Below are positions 37,301-49,169 of a DNA stretch of 64,000 nucleotides, one piece after another. Position numbers and translations under genes: made by a program. Under the pieces are notes generated by a model. The model was not told where the DNA came from. It searched no databases and saw nothing but the letters and a program-made list of their open reading frames with translations. The DNA lies in assembly GCA_024180945.1 (NCBI GenBank), contig JAKSGN010000005.1, positions 2,170,001-2,234,000 of the forward strand. Reading direction: 5' to 3'. How positions within the stretch are numbered: the first letter of the stretch is position 1; each line of letters begins with the position of its first letter. This DNA comes from Macrophomina tecta (Eukaryota > Ascomycota > Dothideomycetes > Botryosphaeriales > Botryosphaeriaceae).

Positions 37301-38105
37301 TTGCCAGCGAGGCTTGTCTGCGCTGCGCTGGGCTGCGCTGCAGCGGCCGGCCTAGCCAATCTACCTGCGCCGGCCGCCGGTCCCTGGCCGATTGCTCCGT
37401 CGCAGCCCCAGTCCCGCCGCCGCCAGCAGCCCCGGCAGCCCCAGCACCGCCGTCTCGCAGTGCGCCGTCGCCCGCCAGGCCCAGCGCAGCACTGCACACT
37501 GCGAAGCATGCTGGGCCTCCGCGCTCCGCCTCCCAGAGGCCGAGTCGTCGCGGCGCGGGCTTGACGGAGCGTGGGTGCGGCTGCCGAGCGCCTCAGAACG
37601 GTAAAGCCTATGCGCGTAAGCGCATGCGCCACCAAGCAATGTGGTCTGATTATGCCCTCTCCATCATACGACTTTCCACCTCTTCTCCTCAATCATCGCT
37701 CCCAACGGCGCAGGCGACACGCTTTCCCCTGCGCTTCCCACCAGTCCCAGCGCACATTCTCGATCGAACCCTGGCCCACGCCGGCCCTTTGCGCGCCGGC
37801 ACTCGTTCCGCGACACACTTTCCCGTGAGTGTGCAGCCCCCCGTTGTATCGTGAACCCTGGCTTTGCGATGGAGACGTCTGACCGACCGCTGACTCTGCT
37901 GCGTGCCAGGCTCCGACCCTCCGCATCTCGCTGCCGCCAGCCGTCAGCTCATGTCATGTCGTGGCCCTGATCTTTCTATCTTTTGGTAAGACCTCTGTTT
38001 GGCAGCTCTCTCTTTCAGCCTCATCTCCACTGGCTCGCATCTACCCTGCGCCCACCACTCCCTCTTCCCCCGGCGCGAGCCAGCCACGCGAAGAACTCCC
38101 TCAGC

Positions 38106-41100
38106 ATGGCTTCGAACGAGCGGAACGGCGCCTTAGATGACGCGCTGGCGCTCGAGAAGGTCGCCGTATGTCTTTTCTGCCGTAGAGCCGCGAGGCATCT
38201 TGGCTGCTGTAGGCGGGGCTAACCGCCGGATCGGCGTCGCAGGTTGGTCCTTACTGTGTGTTCGACGACTTCAGACCTACCGTCGACGAGCAATCACGTC
38301 CCACAACCCCGATTGAGTCGCGGGTCAACATGGAAGACCCGATGATGTCGACTGAATTCCCTTTTGGCGCCGGCGCCCGCGCCCCATGGCTAGGATCTGG
38401 TGCCGAGGACCTGTCGTTGGTGGGCGCTGGCGACTCGTTCCCGCAGAGCAACTGGGAGGAGTGGATGCGCTGGGACCCCAACGCTCAAACTCAGAACCCG
38501 CCCTCGCAGGATATAGACGGCTCGGGCCCCGTCCACTTCCTCAAGCCCGAAGCAAAGTCGCCCCACGATTCGCACTCGCTGCCGCCAAGTGGCCTGCCCC
38601 GACCGCCGATGAACATCCCCTTTACCTTCGGAGAAGGTGTCGAGAACCCTCCGGCCTTTCACTTCAACCACAACAACTCTCCTTCCGTCACCGAGCCACA
38701 GCAGCAGACCACTTCCTACTTCTCTTCTGACAACCCTGTATGGAACAACAACCAGACCCTCGACCAGCCTGAGAGCGGCTTGTTCTCGCCGCTCTCCATC
38801 GACCAACAGCAAATGCAGGCACACTCCGTGCCCCAACCCCCTCAATCAACACCGTCCCTCCATCACAGTCCCAGCTCAGTTAATTCTGGGTCGGATCCCA
38901 AGACAAGCTCGTCCTCACAACAGTCGTCTCCCGAACCCGTTCCCAGTGGTATCAACAAGAAGCGGAAGTCTTCGACTGAGGAGGATAGCGGCAACGATCA
39001 GAAGCCGAATAAGCAGCCGCCCGTCAAGAAGACTGCGCATAATATGATTGAGAAGCGATATCGGACGAACCTCAACGACAAAATCGCCGCTCTGCGCGAC
39101 AGTGTCCCCAGTTTGCGAGTCATGTCACGGGCAAATAACGGCAACGGCGAGGAAGAAGACGATCCTGAAGATCTCGAAGGCTTAACGCCTGCCCACAAGC
39201 TCAACAAAGCGACTGTTCTTTCCAAAGCGACCGAGTACATTCGCCACTTGGAAAAGCGGAACAAGCGACTCAATGAAGAAGTCGAGGCTCTCAAGGCACG
39301 CCTGGAATCATACGACAAGTTTGCCATGATGACTCCGAATCCAATGGCCAACGCAGTCGGCACCCCCGATGGGATGCGATATCAGGAAGATCCGTTCGCT
39401 GCGGCTGCAGCGCGCGGACAGCCTGTCAGCCAGGCCCAGGGAATGATTCCCGTCCCTGAGAGTATTACAAATCTCCAGACAATGGCGTCGCAGCCTCACT
39501 ACGCGAGCCAGCAGAACGGGTATCCTGTCTACACAACCGCTCCCGGAAGGCCTGGAATGCAAAGCCATCAGCACATGGTCAATGGCCGTAGAAGCAACGG
39601 CATGATGAGCAAGCTGATGGTCGGCTCTCTTGCTGGCCTGATGATTGTTGAGGGGTGGAGAGAGCGTGAGGAGAGCGGAGAGAACACCGAGGGTCGGGGC
39701 CTGTTCGCGCTACCCCTCACTTTCTTTGGCCGGTACGGCAGTGCGTTGGTGCCGAAGTTTGCTGCACACAGCTTGTCTGCTCTGTACCGTTCGCTGCCAC
39801 TTCTCAAGCTCTTCCTTGTTCTTGCCGCCGTGGTTTATCTGGTCATCCCAGTTCTCGATCCGAAGTCGAAGCCCAAGAAGAAGGCCATCCCGTCCATTAA
39901 GTTGCAGCCTGCACCATCGCCTGCATCGCCTGTTGAGGTCCGCCGCAAGGCTTGGTTGACCGCAATTCAGACTGTCTGGGTTCCAAGGCACAATTTCTTC
40001 CTTGAGGCTGCAGCTGTGTGCCTCAAGGCTCTCAAGCTTAGCTTGAGGAACGTAGTTGGCTGGGATGGATATGCCTATGTTACAGGGACCACCGAGGAGC
40101 ACGAAGCCGCTCGTGTCAAGGCATGGGAGATTGCTCTGGACGCCCAACTTACGGGTGGCGACGCCGAAATCAGCAAGGGCAGGTTGATCCTCACCATCAT
40201 GGCTTCTGGAACACTGCCAAATTCCCCTGCACGTCTGATGCTCAAGGCGATGCACATTCGCATTCTACTTTGGGAGATCGCCAATGCAGGATACGGCTCG
40301 TGGTACATGTTCGAGGAGATTAGTGCCAAGTTGGCCCGGAAATACTGGAATAAGGCCCGCGCCCACCAGAAGGCACTGCTCAGCGAGAACGATCGATCCG
40401 GCGAACAGACGGAAAAGCTACCTGATCATCTGGCCGCACTGCTCGATCTCGAGTGCAATAATGTCATGGTGGATAGGATTGTGCAACGCGCGTACAACCT
40501 CGCCTGGAACAAGCAGAGTGCTCAGAACACCGAGCCAGACGAGGCTATGGACAGTGTGGTCGAGGACTTCGCCATCTCTTCCCCCTTGGATGCCCTTGCG
40601 GCCTGGTGTTCGAGTTATGTTCTGAATAGGGCATTGGCTCGCTACCTCGAGTCCAACACTACGTCCATCACGGATGAAGTCGAGGATGATCTAAAGCTCG
40701 CGATTCGCACTGCCCCACCTAACTCGGTGTCGCAAGTGAGGGCACTTGTGGCGAAATCCATCCTCCTCGAGGAAGATCGCAATGCAAACATCATTGCTGC
40801 GTTTGACTCGCTTCCTTCGCAGCCGCACATCCCCGCCCTCAAGAGCAAGATCTCCTCTCCCCGAGCTCTGCTAATGAATGTCGTCGGTGAAGCACATATT
40901 GCTGCCGATGTCCGCAAGTCGCTCACGCTGGTCAAATGCCTCGCTCTCGCCGAGACTTTTGTCGTCACGAAATCGAATGAGGCCCGGATGCGCGCTACAT
41001 TCGTCGTCAACAACACATATCTGCCCGAGACGTCCCTCACTCTCCTCAGCTTCGTTGCTGCCTACAAGGTCCTGAGAATCTTCTCCGATGAGGACAAATT

Positions 41101-41338
41101 ACTTTCAGAATCGCGGCAAGGCTTGGAGCGCATCGCCAGTTCTATGCGTGTCTGGATCGGTCGCGAGGCTGGTCGTCGTAGCGGCTTGAGCAGCAAGACC
41201 AAAGGTAGGATTGTTGAGACATGCCTCAGTGTGAGCAAAATGCTTGTTGGCATGCAAGAAAGCAGCAGCGACGAAGGCGATGCCGGCTATGCTAGCCAGA
41301 GCGATGAGGAGTCTGAGACAAAGATGGTCTCATGTTGA
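38106..41338 (+). CDS. srbA: SREBP transcription factor (SrbA/Sre1 type), bHLH with DUF2014
   Basis: Membrane-tethered sterol- and oxygen-sensing transcription factor. In fungi the N-terminal half is released from the ER/Golgi membrane when sterol or oxygen falls, and it activates ergosterol and hypoxia genes. Exon 1 (38106-38165, 20 codons) joins exon 2 (38243-41338) in phase 0 across a 77 bp intron with a CTAAC branch. The product is 1051 aa. An acidic, Gln/Ser/Pro-rich activation region comes first. The bHLH near residues 283-350 starts TAHNMIEKRYRTNLNDKIAA. Its Tyr at about residue 293 replaces the usual Arg and is diagnostic of SREBPs. A leucine-zipper-like helix follows. Two hydrophobic segments lie near 475-493 (MVGSLAGLMIV) and 540-560 (LFLVLAAVVYLVIPVL). 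The long C-terminal part matches the DUF2014 region found only in fungal SREBPs. Full length, no defects seen. Confidence 0.95.
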
Positions 41339-42158
41339 TTTGAACATTTGAAATCCTAACGGCGCACGATGATTGGGCGGTTCTGGTCTACTGAAGAAAC
41401 AGTAACGATTTAGCCGAGCCGCGACTGGTTCGGTGGGGGTGAAGTTCTGGTTTGGCGTTCAGGTTATACTTCACGGCGGGGACATTGAACAAGCAGAAAA
41501 GCGGTCGACATCAATCTACGACTACTGCGCAATTGGTTTACCTCGCTCAGCTGGCGATTTCGAGCTTGATCTACTGCAGGTCTGATTCGACCTGAAACTT
41601 TTTGAACGATACCCAGCACTCGTCGCTGAGTCTGTCGCTTTGTAGATGATACGTCTGTGATACAGGTTCGTTTAATGGCTGAGCGCTTCGTCAGGTCGCG
41701 TCGCGTCGCGTCGTTAATGCTTTTACGTTTTTATGGTATTCAAATCACCGTAGATGATGGTGTAATCAGTCTTACTTAGGTATCTTATATAGCCTTCTGG
41801 ACTTCAGCAACAATGCCAGTGAGCCGAGCGAGTGTGAGAAGCCACATACTGCTCTCTCTGTTGATACAACATGCAAGATGCTGCACTTTGGTTTCCGCAC
41901 GTGAATAAGACGCAACATGTGCCTTGGCTATGGTTCAGGGACTTCTGTGGTCGGCCCTTCGTCAGCGACTCGACCAGCCCTACGGGCAATGGCCGGGTGC
42001 CTGAGTCTGTGCCTCGGCACTCGGGAATATTTCCCCAGATCTGCCCCAAGCTCCTCCCCTCCCACTCAGCGGGACCCACAACACATGTCAACCATATCTC
42101 TTTGCACCTCACCTCAAGACCTCTTCCCTTTGATCCCGTGGCTGCTCATCCCCTCAAC
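41339..42158. other. Intergenic region between SREBP and HAD genes
   Basis: No gene recognised. A short GTCGC pentamer repeat lies at 41694-41714. The right part, CT-rich, should hold the promoter of the HAD gene. Confidence 0.5.
41694..41714. repeat. GTCGC pentamer tandem repeat
   Basis: About four perfect copies of GTCGC in the 3' flank of the SREBP gene. Confidence 0.85.
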
Positions 42159-43217
42159 ATGACCGCTCAACCGCCACCCAAGCGGCCCAAAGCCCTCCTC
42201 TTCGACATCGGCGGCGTTTGCGTGAGTAGTCTTCTATCCCCGCCCAATCTCCTGGCTTTCCGGAGCGCATTCCGGCGATTCAAGGCTTTCCCGCCTGCCA
42301 TCTATCGTCCCCTTATCCCCCGGATTTTCCGGTTGTCGCCGCTGGGCCCTGCCTCCTCCGGCTAGCTGACTCGTTTTCGGCTGACTGTGATGCGCCCGTT
42401 CTTCCTCCCGCAACAGGTCGTCTCGCCCTTGCAAGCCATCCTCGACTACGAGCGCGCCAACGGCATACCGGTCGGCTGGGTCAACGTGGCCATCTCGGCG
42501 GGCGCCCCCAGCGGCGCGTGGCAGCGCATCGAGCGCGGCGAGATCGCGCTCGACGACGCGTTCTTCGAGGAGTTTGCGCGCGATCTGGCGAATCCGCGGA
42601 TCTGGCCGGCGTACTGGGCGAGGGCTAATGGAGGAGGGGAGGAGGACAAGGCCACAGCGCCGCCTCCGCCGCCCAGGATTGACGCGAAGGCGCTATTCTG
42701 GGAGATGATGCGGGTCAGCAGGACACCGGACCCGTGGATGTGGCCGGCGTTGGGAAGGCTGAGGGAGGTGGCGGATAAAGAGGGGTGGCTGTTGCTCGGG
42801 GCGTTGAGCAATACGGTGGTTTTTCCGGAAGGGGTGAGGGACGAGGGGGGCCGGGTTTTTGAGAGCGGGTTAAATTTGGGGGAGGGGAGGGCTGCTGCGG
42901 ATGTGAGGGGGATGTTCGACGTCTTTGTCAGCTCGGCGCATGTGGGTTTGCGGAAGCCGGATAGAAGAATTTATGAGATGGCGCTGAGGCTGCTGGATGA
43001 GGAGGCGAGGGCAAGGGGGTGGGAGGAAGGCGTGGGGCCTGGCGACGTGCTGTTCTTGGATGATATCGGGCAGAATCTGAAGGCGGCGAAGGAATTGGGG
43101 ATGAAGACGCTGAAGGTGGATTTGGGGAAGAGTTGGAAGGCTGTGAAGGGATTAGAGGAGATCTTGAAGCTGAAGTTGTTAGAAGGAGAAGTCGCTGATG
43201 GGAAGGCTAGATTGTAG
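42159..43217 (+). CDS. HAD-superfamily hydrolase (epoxide-hydrolase N-terminal-like phosphatase)
   Basis: Cytosolic haloacid-dehalogenase-fold protein resembling the N-terminal phosphatase domain of soluble epoxide hydrolase and ACAD10. Two exons, 42159-42221 and 42417-43217, in phase 0; the 195 bp intron has donor GTGAGT and acceptor CAACAG and interrupts motif I. The product is 287 aa. Motif I reads ALLFDIGGVCVVSP with the nucleophile Asp16. The usual second Asp (DxD) is Gly18. Motif II is LGALSNT, motif III Lys is in RKPDRRIYE, and motif IV is LFLDDIGQNL. The C-terminus is lysine-rich. The DxG variant also occurs in YihX-type phosphatases, so activity is not excluded. The substrate is unknown. 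Confidence 0.88.
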
Positions 43218-44069
43218 GCCGGCGCAGACACTTCTACATAAGGTGGGTACGTCATGCCACAGCCTGTAGGATTCACAGGTGCGCGCAAGAGCTGTATACC
43301 ACAAAACTTGAAACGGGAAACAAAGCCCTAAGCCCCTTTGCCCCCTGTTTTCTGTTTTTCATTGGCACGTCTTGATGCTTACATCAGGGTGTAGACGCGG
43401 GTGGCTGCATGCCGGGTGGCTGGGAGCCAAGGCCGTCCCGGTAGGACAAGGAGCGCTGGAGAAGAGGGAGGTACCAGCATTGGCCGCAGTGATGTGTCGT
43501 CTTGGCTACGAGCTCGGTGTTAGAGCTCTTGGCGTGGGGAGCTGAAGCGGCTATCCGGACACAAATTTCACTTGCTTCTCTGGACATTTGCGTTTGGATG
43601 AATACTCCGTCTTCCTTCGCGTAGAGCGCGCTTGCTGTTGCAATCCTCTTCGGGCTGGGCTCGTTGGTCTCAACCTTCACGACTGCGAGGAGACTTCTCT
43701 TTCGACGTTCGGGCACGCTCGGTTCTGGACGTGGGTAGCCGGACTGCTCGTTCCTTGCCTTAAAATGGCGGGGCTCTGCGGTGAATGGCACAAATGACGC
43801 GTGGATGTGACTGAATCAATGGGAAGGTGCAGGTGTGGAAGATGTTAGAAACGGAAGGCCCAGGCCCAGGTCGCAGGCGGCATTCACACGCCCACACCCA
43901 TAGCCAGATAAAAAGCGCCTTCAGGCCTGCCTCCGCCCTTCTTCGTTCTCTCTCCCCAACTTCTTCTCCACGCGCGTCCGCTCCCGCATGCAATCGGACT
44001 TCGTCTACTGGCGTGGATTCTCGTCGCGAGCACCCGACCACCGTCGTCCACGGCACTCCACAAGCCAGT
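43218..44069. other. Intergenic region, HAD 3' flank and promoter of the unknown gene
   Basis: No gene supported. A minus-strand open frame at 43384-43791 has a protein-like composition but begins with GTG and lacks a usable ATG. A TATA-like element lies at 43907. Confidence 0.45.
43907..43914 (+). promoter_or_regulatory. TATA-like element of the 44070 gene
   Basis: GATAAAAA lies about 163 bp upstream of the ATG at 44070, and a CT-rich leader (CTTCTTCGTTCTCTCTCCCC-like) lies between them. This arrangement supports 44070 as the start. Confidence 0.45.
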
Positions 44070-45609
44070 ATGGCGTCTTCCGGGCAGCCAGATCCACGTC
44101 GCAAATCCCTCGCCCAGATAGCGCATCCGAGGGCGGCTGCTGACAGCAGTGGTACGGTTCCAGCTCAACCCCCTCTCAATTGATCTTTTGCGCCCACTGT
44201 TGCGCCAAAAGCCACTGACCGACCATCAGGCATGGCTAGAGCTCCGATAAGTGACCCAGACGGGTCGTCAAGCATCTTCCCTTCGGCTGCAATTCGCGCT
44301 CGCAATGACCTCAATGTCGCGTCCAATGCTTCCATGACTGTCAATGTTAGTGGAGCAGGCTCACCTCATGGCGGTAATGGTGGCCACACAGGGGAAAGCC
44401 TACCCGAAAATCTAGCCAACTCATCCATAGCAATCATGTTCGGGCCCGCCATCGAGCCGCATAACATGATACTGGCATCCGACGTCGCAAAACTACCGAG
44501 AAAGGTCTTGAGCGTCATTGCCAGATCAAGGAGCAAAACCGAGTCAAAGATCGGCGAACGTAGCTTCCTTCTTTGCTTCAATACCCCCTACTGGTGCAAA
44601 AATCTAGAGAAAGCCAAGTCTTACCTTACAACTGGCGACTATGCACCTTGGAACCCAGTCATTCCTCTTCAGGTCGTAGATCAGCACGGAGGCAAGGCCA
44701 CTTGGCAGTCGTGGATGCATGAAGCTCCCGATATTGACGAAGCTTCTACCGTGGAAGAGACTCACCAGCTTTTCCTGGGGGAGCTCAGCCTATACATGTG
44801 GGCTTGTTACACTCGGTACGACGAATTGAAAGCGCACTCTCTCCAAAAGCTCCGCTTGGAATTCCCGGTCCTCGCTCGTGAGGCGCTCGCGCTGGTAGAT
44901 TTCATCTGCTGCGCACTCACAGACAATCTGCCCCCAGAGGATGACATCAAACAACTGGCCAGAGATGCTGTTGAGAGGAACAAGAAACGGATAGTACAAC
45001 AACCGAACTTCAACAAAGTTTTCAAGAAAGCAATTGGAAACAACCTCGCTGCTAGGCTGCTTCAAGAGACACAGCGGGAGCGCTTGGCTGCTCTGGAAGC
45101 GGTGCGTTCCATGCAAGGCCTGGAGTCTGAGACAGGTTCGCCATATGTTCAGCATAGAAGCAATAGGACAGACGACTGACGTTTGGGCAGACGAGCAGAG
45201 CCGAGACTTGAGCATGTTAACTTTACCACAACTAAATTCGGCCCAAATAGAGCATTACATCAATACGGGACGTTTGTGCAAAGCAAAAATCGATGGATAT
45301 GGCACGCTGTTGCCTGCAGCGGTCGATGAGCATGGTAGACAGCTCCGCAACGAGAACTTCAGATTCCAAGCTGGTGAATTGCTCATCCTTGATCCTTGCA
45401 CCCCAACATTCCACCCACCATTCCTCAACGTTGTCGTAGAGAACATGCGGGGCCAGCGCGGGGACATGCTCAAAGAATTGCTTGCTCCTTTGAACCTGGC
45501 TCCCCCTGCGCACGATCCACCGAAGGGGCTCTCTCACAACTTACCAGGCAAGCATGTCACAGGCAGGTTCATATATGGGTCTGCCATAATAGAGATGACA
45601 TTGGACTGA
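44070..45609 (+). CDS. Conserved-looking protein of unknown function
   Basis: I do not recognise this protein. Model: exons 44070-44151, 44230-45146 and 45199-45609, giving 469 aa. Intron 1 (78 bp) has donor GTACGG and acceptor CATCAG. Intron 2 (52 bp) has the rare donor GTTCAG but a good CTGAC branch 22 nt before the acceptor GAGCAG, and both sides are phase 0. Without intron 2 the protein stops at 45179. The N-terminal 80 residues are Ser/Asn/Gly-rich and probably disordered. From about residue 95 a compact, helix-rich part follows, with segments such as LFLGELSLYMWACYTRYDEL, ALALVDFICCALTDNLPPED and AIGNNLAARLLQETQRERLA. The third exon adds IEHYINTGRLCKAKIDGYG and a Pro-rich tail. No signal peptide or membrane segment. 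The 3' end is uncertain (see the fragment at 45674). Confidence 0.65.
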
Positions 45610-46679
45610 TTGTGGGGCAGGAACCCATATTAAACCAAAAGCCATTCAACAGACAGACTCCGCAAATAAGCGCATGAAGCCGGAGGATTCACACAGCTAT
45701 AGCAGTGAAGAGGAGAAACGGGCACGCCGTCTCGTCAGGTTTCGAGAAGATTCTCAATCTCCTGTCAAGAGGGAGCGAAATGGCCGCAGCCGCTCCTGTA
45801 GTCCCCGCCGTAAGCCCGAGAAATGGGCCGGCGTATATGGACGGCGTTGAGCCTCGACACGTAGGTCCCAACGCAAGCAGACACTATCCGGCCTTTACAT
45901 CTAGCTGGGCATTTCACCTCACTGTTTGATGAACGGACAATATAGTCAGACTACTATCTCGACGCAGACGCCCAACACCTGGATGCGGACGAAGGCAAAC
46001 AAACTACTAATAACCGGTCATGTTGGGTGCCAGACATACGGACTTGTGCAACTTTATAATCTCACCCGGATTCGAGGCAACGCGTCTTAAGCGGAGGATT
46101 GCAGCCTTGCTGGGCCTGGGATATCCTCACCTTTGGTGCGCATGTTCCACATCCTATTCGTGTACATCATAGGCTGGACGCACCAACTCCACACTTTGAG
46201 CAGCTGTGGAATCAAATATCCGTTTAATCCCGCGGAATGGCAAGGCCCTTAAAGGGACTGCTTTAATATGAGACGATAAGGGATTCACATTAGCTCAGCG
46301 GGTAGCAAATACAAGTGCACATATGACACAAAGGATATGCGAAAAATTGGCGCCAGATGTATTTGCGGCCCAATCTAACCGTGGTGGGCAGTTGAAGCAT
46401 TCGTTCTGACGGGAAGTGCCGTCAGGTTTCCTGGACGAATACGTTCTGACGAATACTTCCATCCCTCGTGCATTTTTTCTTTTTTTGTGCTGTTGCAAAT
46501 ACTTTTGCAAACGATCTCGTACACCCACGGGTATGAAACCAAGGGTATCACATACCTAGAAACCCAAGTATGACAACAACGAAAGAAGGATCATAGACCA
46601 GGCTTTACATGTTTTGACCCCAAGATCATCAAGATCATACACATACACGCGCACGCGCGCTTTGGAACCATGTCTTGCC
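45610..46679. other. 3' flank of the unknown gene and convergent spacer
   Basis: Apart from the short frame at 45674-45850, nothing recognisable in about 0.8 kb. It is AT-rich around 46.2-46.6 kb and separates the unknown gene (+) from the golgin-like gene (-). Confidence 0.5.
45674..45850 (+). other. Orphan 58-codon coding-like frame, possible last exon of the upstream gene
   Basis: The frame is open from about 45600 and contains ATG at 45674. It encodes a charged, SR-like peptide with SYSSEEEKRARR and GRSRSCSPRRKPEKW, ending at TGA 45848-45850. It lies 65 bp beyond the stop of the 44070 gene in a different frame. A possible phase-0 splice (donor GTCACA in the preceding exon, acceptor CAACAG at about 45655) would append it to that protein. 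A one-base frameshift is the alternative. Confidence 0.35.
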
Positions 46680-48657
46680 TCACACATCAACCACTCCTCC
46701 CATCCCAACTCTCATGTCCACAATATCCACCCTCCACCCCCTGAAATTTTCCAAGCCCCGCTTCACCTCCTTGACGCGCTCGACGCGCTTCCTGGCCTCC
46801 TCCTCCTGCGCCAGGCGGAACGCATCCTCGTCGAAGGCGAAATCGTCGTCGCCATCGTCGCTCAGTAGACCCAAGCTCTGCTTGCGCGGCTGACCTCCGC
46901 GAGCGGCGTTGGAGGAGCCGCGGCGGGGCGCATTGCCGGTGAAGGCGCTGATGCCGCTGTTGATGACGTCAGAGAGAGAGGAGCCGCCGGTGCGGTGGGA
47001 TTGGCTGGGCCCGCGGGAGAGGCTGCCGGTGCTGGCAAGGTCGACATCATCGAAGCCGTTGTTATTAGGCAGTGGTGCAGCGCCGCCCTCCTCCATGCCC
47101 GGCTGCATGGCGGCGCGATGGTCGCGCCAGATGCCGCGGCGGAGATCTGTGTTCTCGTCCTCGAGCTGGTTGATGCGGGCGCGAAGCCGCTGGCGCTCCT
47201 CGTCCTCGAGCTCGTCGAGGCCGTCTTCCGGGGAGGCGGCGTCGGCCTTGAGGCGCGTGTTCTCCTCCGTCAGGGCGGCGACGCGCGCGCGCAGCTCCTT
47301 GGCCTCGCGCTCGACCTTGTCGGCTTCGCGCAGACGGGCCTGGCTGCGCGCGTCCGACTCGCGGTGCAGCGTGGTTAGCGTTTCGACCTTCTTCTCCAGC
47401 GTCTCGGCCCGCTTGCCGGCTTCTTCTGCTGCGCGCTGTGCTGCGGCCAGCTCAGCTTCCAGTTGGGCAATGCGCGTCTCGGCGCTGCTGCGCGAGTCGC
47501 CTTCCTTGGCCGCGTTTTCGCTGGCCTTTTCCAGGTTGGCCTTGAGGTCTGAGAGCTCCTGCGCGGATGCGGCCGCAGATTGCTCGGCTTTGGAAAGCGA
47601 GTCTTCCAATGCGGCGATCTTATCGGTCTGTGTTGTGGCGGCAGTTGAAGCCTGCGCGAGCTGGGTATTGAGATTGGAGATTTCGAGCTCGAGAGATTCG
47701 ATGGTGCTGGATTTGGAGGCGAGCTGAGATGCGAGGTCATCGTTGGAAGGAGAAGCGTTCGAGACGCGGCGGTTCTTGCTAGTTTGGCTTTGGAGTTGGG
47801 CGTTTTGCCGCTGCAAGCTGGTGAGCTCTGTCCGCTATATATCGGTCAGCAGGGCGTCGATATCTCTGGTATCACATAGAGATCTACCAGGTTGTCCACC
47901 TCTTTGGACTTTGCCTCGGCCTGGTCAGCCTTTGACTTCAGTTCGGCGACCTCATTGTTGGACTCTCGCAGCTCCTCTAATTCTTCCTCGGTCTTCTTCC
48001 AGCGTGCCTCTGCGTCCTGTGACTCGGTCTGCAAGCGCTTGTTCTCCTTCTCCAACTCCTCGATCCGCAGCACCTGTTTCCGGTATATGTCCTGCACATC
48101 TTCGCCTGGGCTTAGTGGTAGGCCAGGCGACTTCAATGCGGAGGGAGACGCCATAGCAGCGGCCGATGAGCCCTTCCTAAACGAGTCCGACCGCATCTTC
48201 GATTGCACGGATATGGACGGCTGACGACCATGCGTGGGCCTCGTTGCGGCCGCGGGCTCTGCGGGCTTTTCCCCATCCTCCGCATTGCCAGCTTCCTTTG
48301 CCTCCTCTCCATCTCTTTTTTCTTCGATGGCGGGCGTCTCGGTAGTGGTAGGCGTTTCGGCGGGCTGCTCGTCTTCGGGCTTGGGCTCGTCGGATGTGTC
48401 TTCCGTCTTGTCGGCGGCCGTCGAAGCTTCGGCGTCAGCCGCTTCAGCTTTCTCCTTTTTCTTCGCACCTCCTTTCTTGCCCTTCTGCTGCTTCTTTAAT
48501 TGCTCGAACTGCGGTCGCGCGACGTGGCAGTTAGCGCGAGGACGCTTAAGAGGACATCTATGCTCGAGGGCGTCCTGCTGAACTGGGGCTGGGAATTCCA
48601 TACGCGCTTCTTCGCCGCAGCGAGCTTCTCGGCCTTTTCTTTGTCTTCATCAGCCAT
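46680..48657 (-). CDS. Long coiled-coil golgin-like protein
   Basis: Probable tethering or scaffold protein of the Golgi or vesicle traffic, judged only from its architecture. Three exons: 48657-48604 (18 codons), 48508-47888 and 47834-46680. Introns are 95 and 53 bp, with branch sites CTAAC and CTGAC; all junctions are phase 0. The product is 609 aa. A Lys/Glu/Ala-rich charged N-terminus (KKQQKGKKGGAKKKEK) leads into a Pro/Thr/Glu-rich linker. Heptad-rich coiled coil runs from about residue 160 to 475, with IYRKQVLRIEELEKENKRL at its start. A Ser/Gly-rich hinge follows, then an acidic DDGDDDFAFDEDAF patch and a conserved-looking end (VKRGLENFRGWRVDIVDMRV). No transmembrane segment or GRIP domain seen. 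It resembles proteins annotated as M-protein-repeat or Rud3-like in other fungi; the exact orthologue is not fixed. Confidence 0.82.
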
Positions 48658-49169
48658 GTTGCGTGGAGGTGGATGGGTGTTGTTGGAGGTCCGGGAAGTT
48701 GATGGTTGGTGGTGGAGCTCGAGCTCCAGGCGGGCCGGGGTATGCTCAAGATCCGCCAGCGGTCTCGTGATCAAGCAGGTTATTGCCTGATTAAGTTATC
48801 CACAGCCTGTTTGTCCTTTTACATAGGCGCTTAATTGCTGCCATTTCCTCACATCTTCTCTGACAGCGCACTGTGATGAGGAGAATGTCCGAATTTTGAA
48901 GTCACGTGAAAAACGTTCATCAGATCGCGCTCACTCTGCGAAGTTAGCTGAAGAAGCACAAAGCCGCTCTTCTTGGAATTGGGCGTTCAATTGCCTCTGG
49001 GTCGCGATCATATTCATAGATGGCGACGAGCAGAGTCACGGACTTTAGTAAAACTCCAAACGAGGTCATCATGGAGAAATAGAGTAATTAAGTAACGTAC
49101 GCTAAATAAGTCATCCGTCACAAGTTTTATAGCGGAAGACGGGGGTCTAAACCGGGACTCATCCCATCA
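48658..49169. other. Intergenic spacer
   Basis: 512 bp between the golgin-like start codon and the stop of the NTF2-like gene, both on the minus strand. It should contain the golgin promoter. No gene seen. Confidence 0.5.

Larger units (their letters stand above)
29377..38105. other. 8.7 kb divergent region between the NsdD-like and SREBP genes
   Basis: No coding region supported. The region from about 29.9 to 33 kb and 36.5 to 38 kb is GC-rich, giving many long but meaningless open frames. Several simple repeats are listed separately. The last 400 bp before 38106 are pyrimidine-rich, as expected of a fungal leader. The interval is the upstream region of both regulators and may include long 5' leaders or non-coding transcripts. 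Confidence 0.6.

Noticed and set aside
43384..43791. 136-codon minus-strand frame with protein-like composition
   Set aside because: Begins at GTG, has no suitable ATG near the start, no domain, and lies in the leader region of the 44070 gene.
46285..46320. tRNA-like D-arm (TAGCTCAGCGGGTAGC)
   Set aside because: Looks like an A box, but no B box (GGTTCGANNCC), anticodon arm or acceptor stem can be formed downstream.
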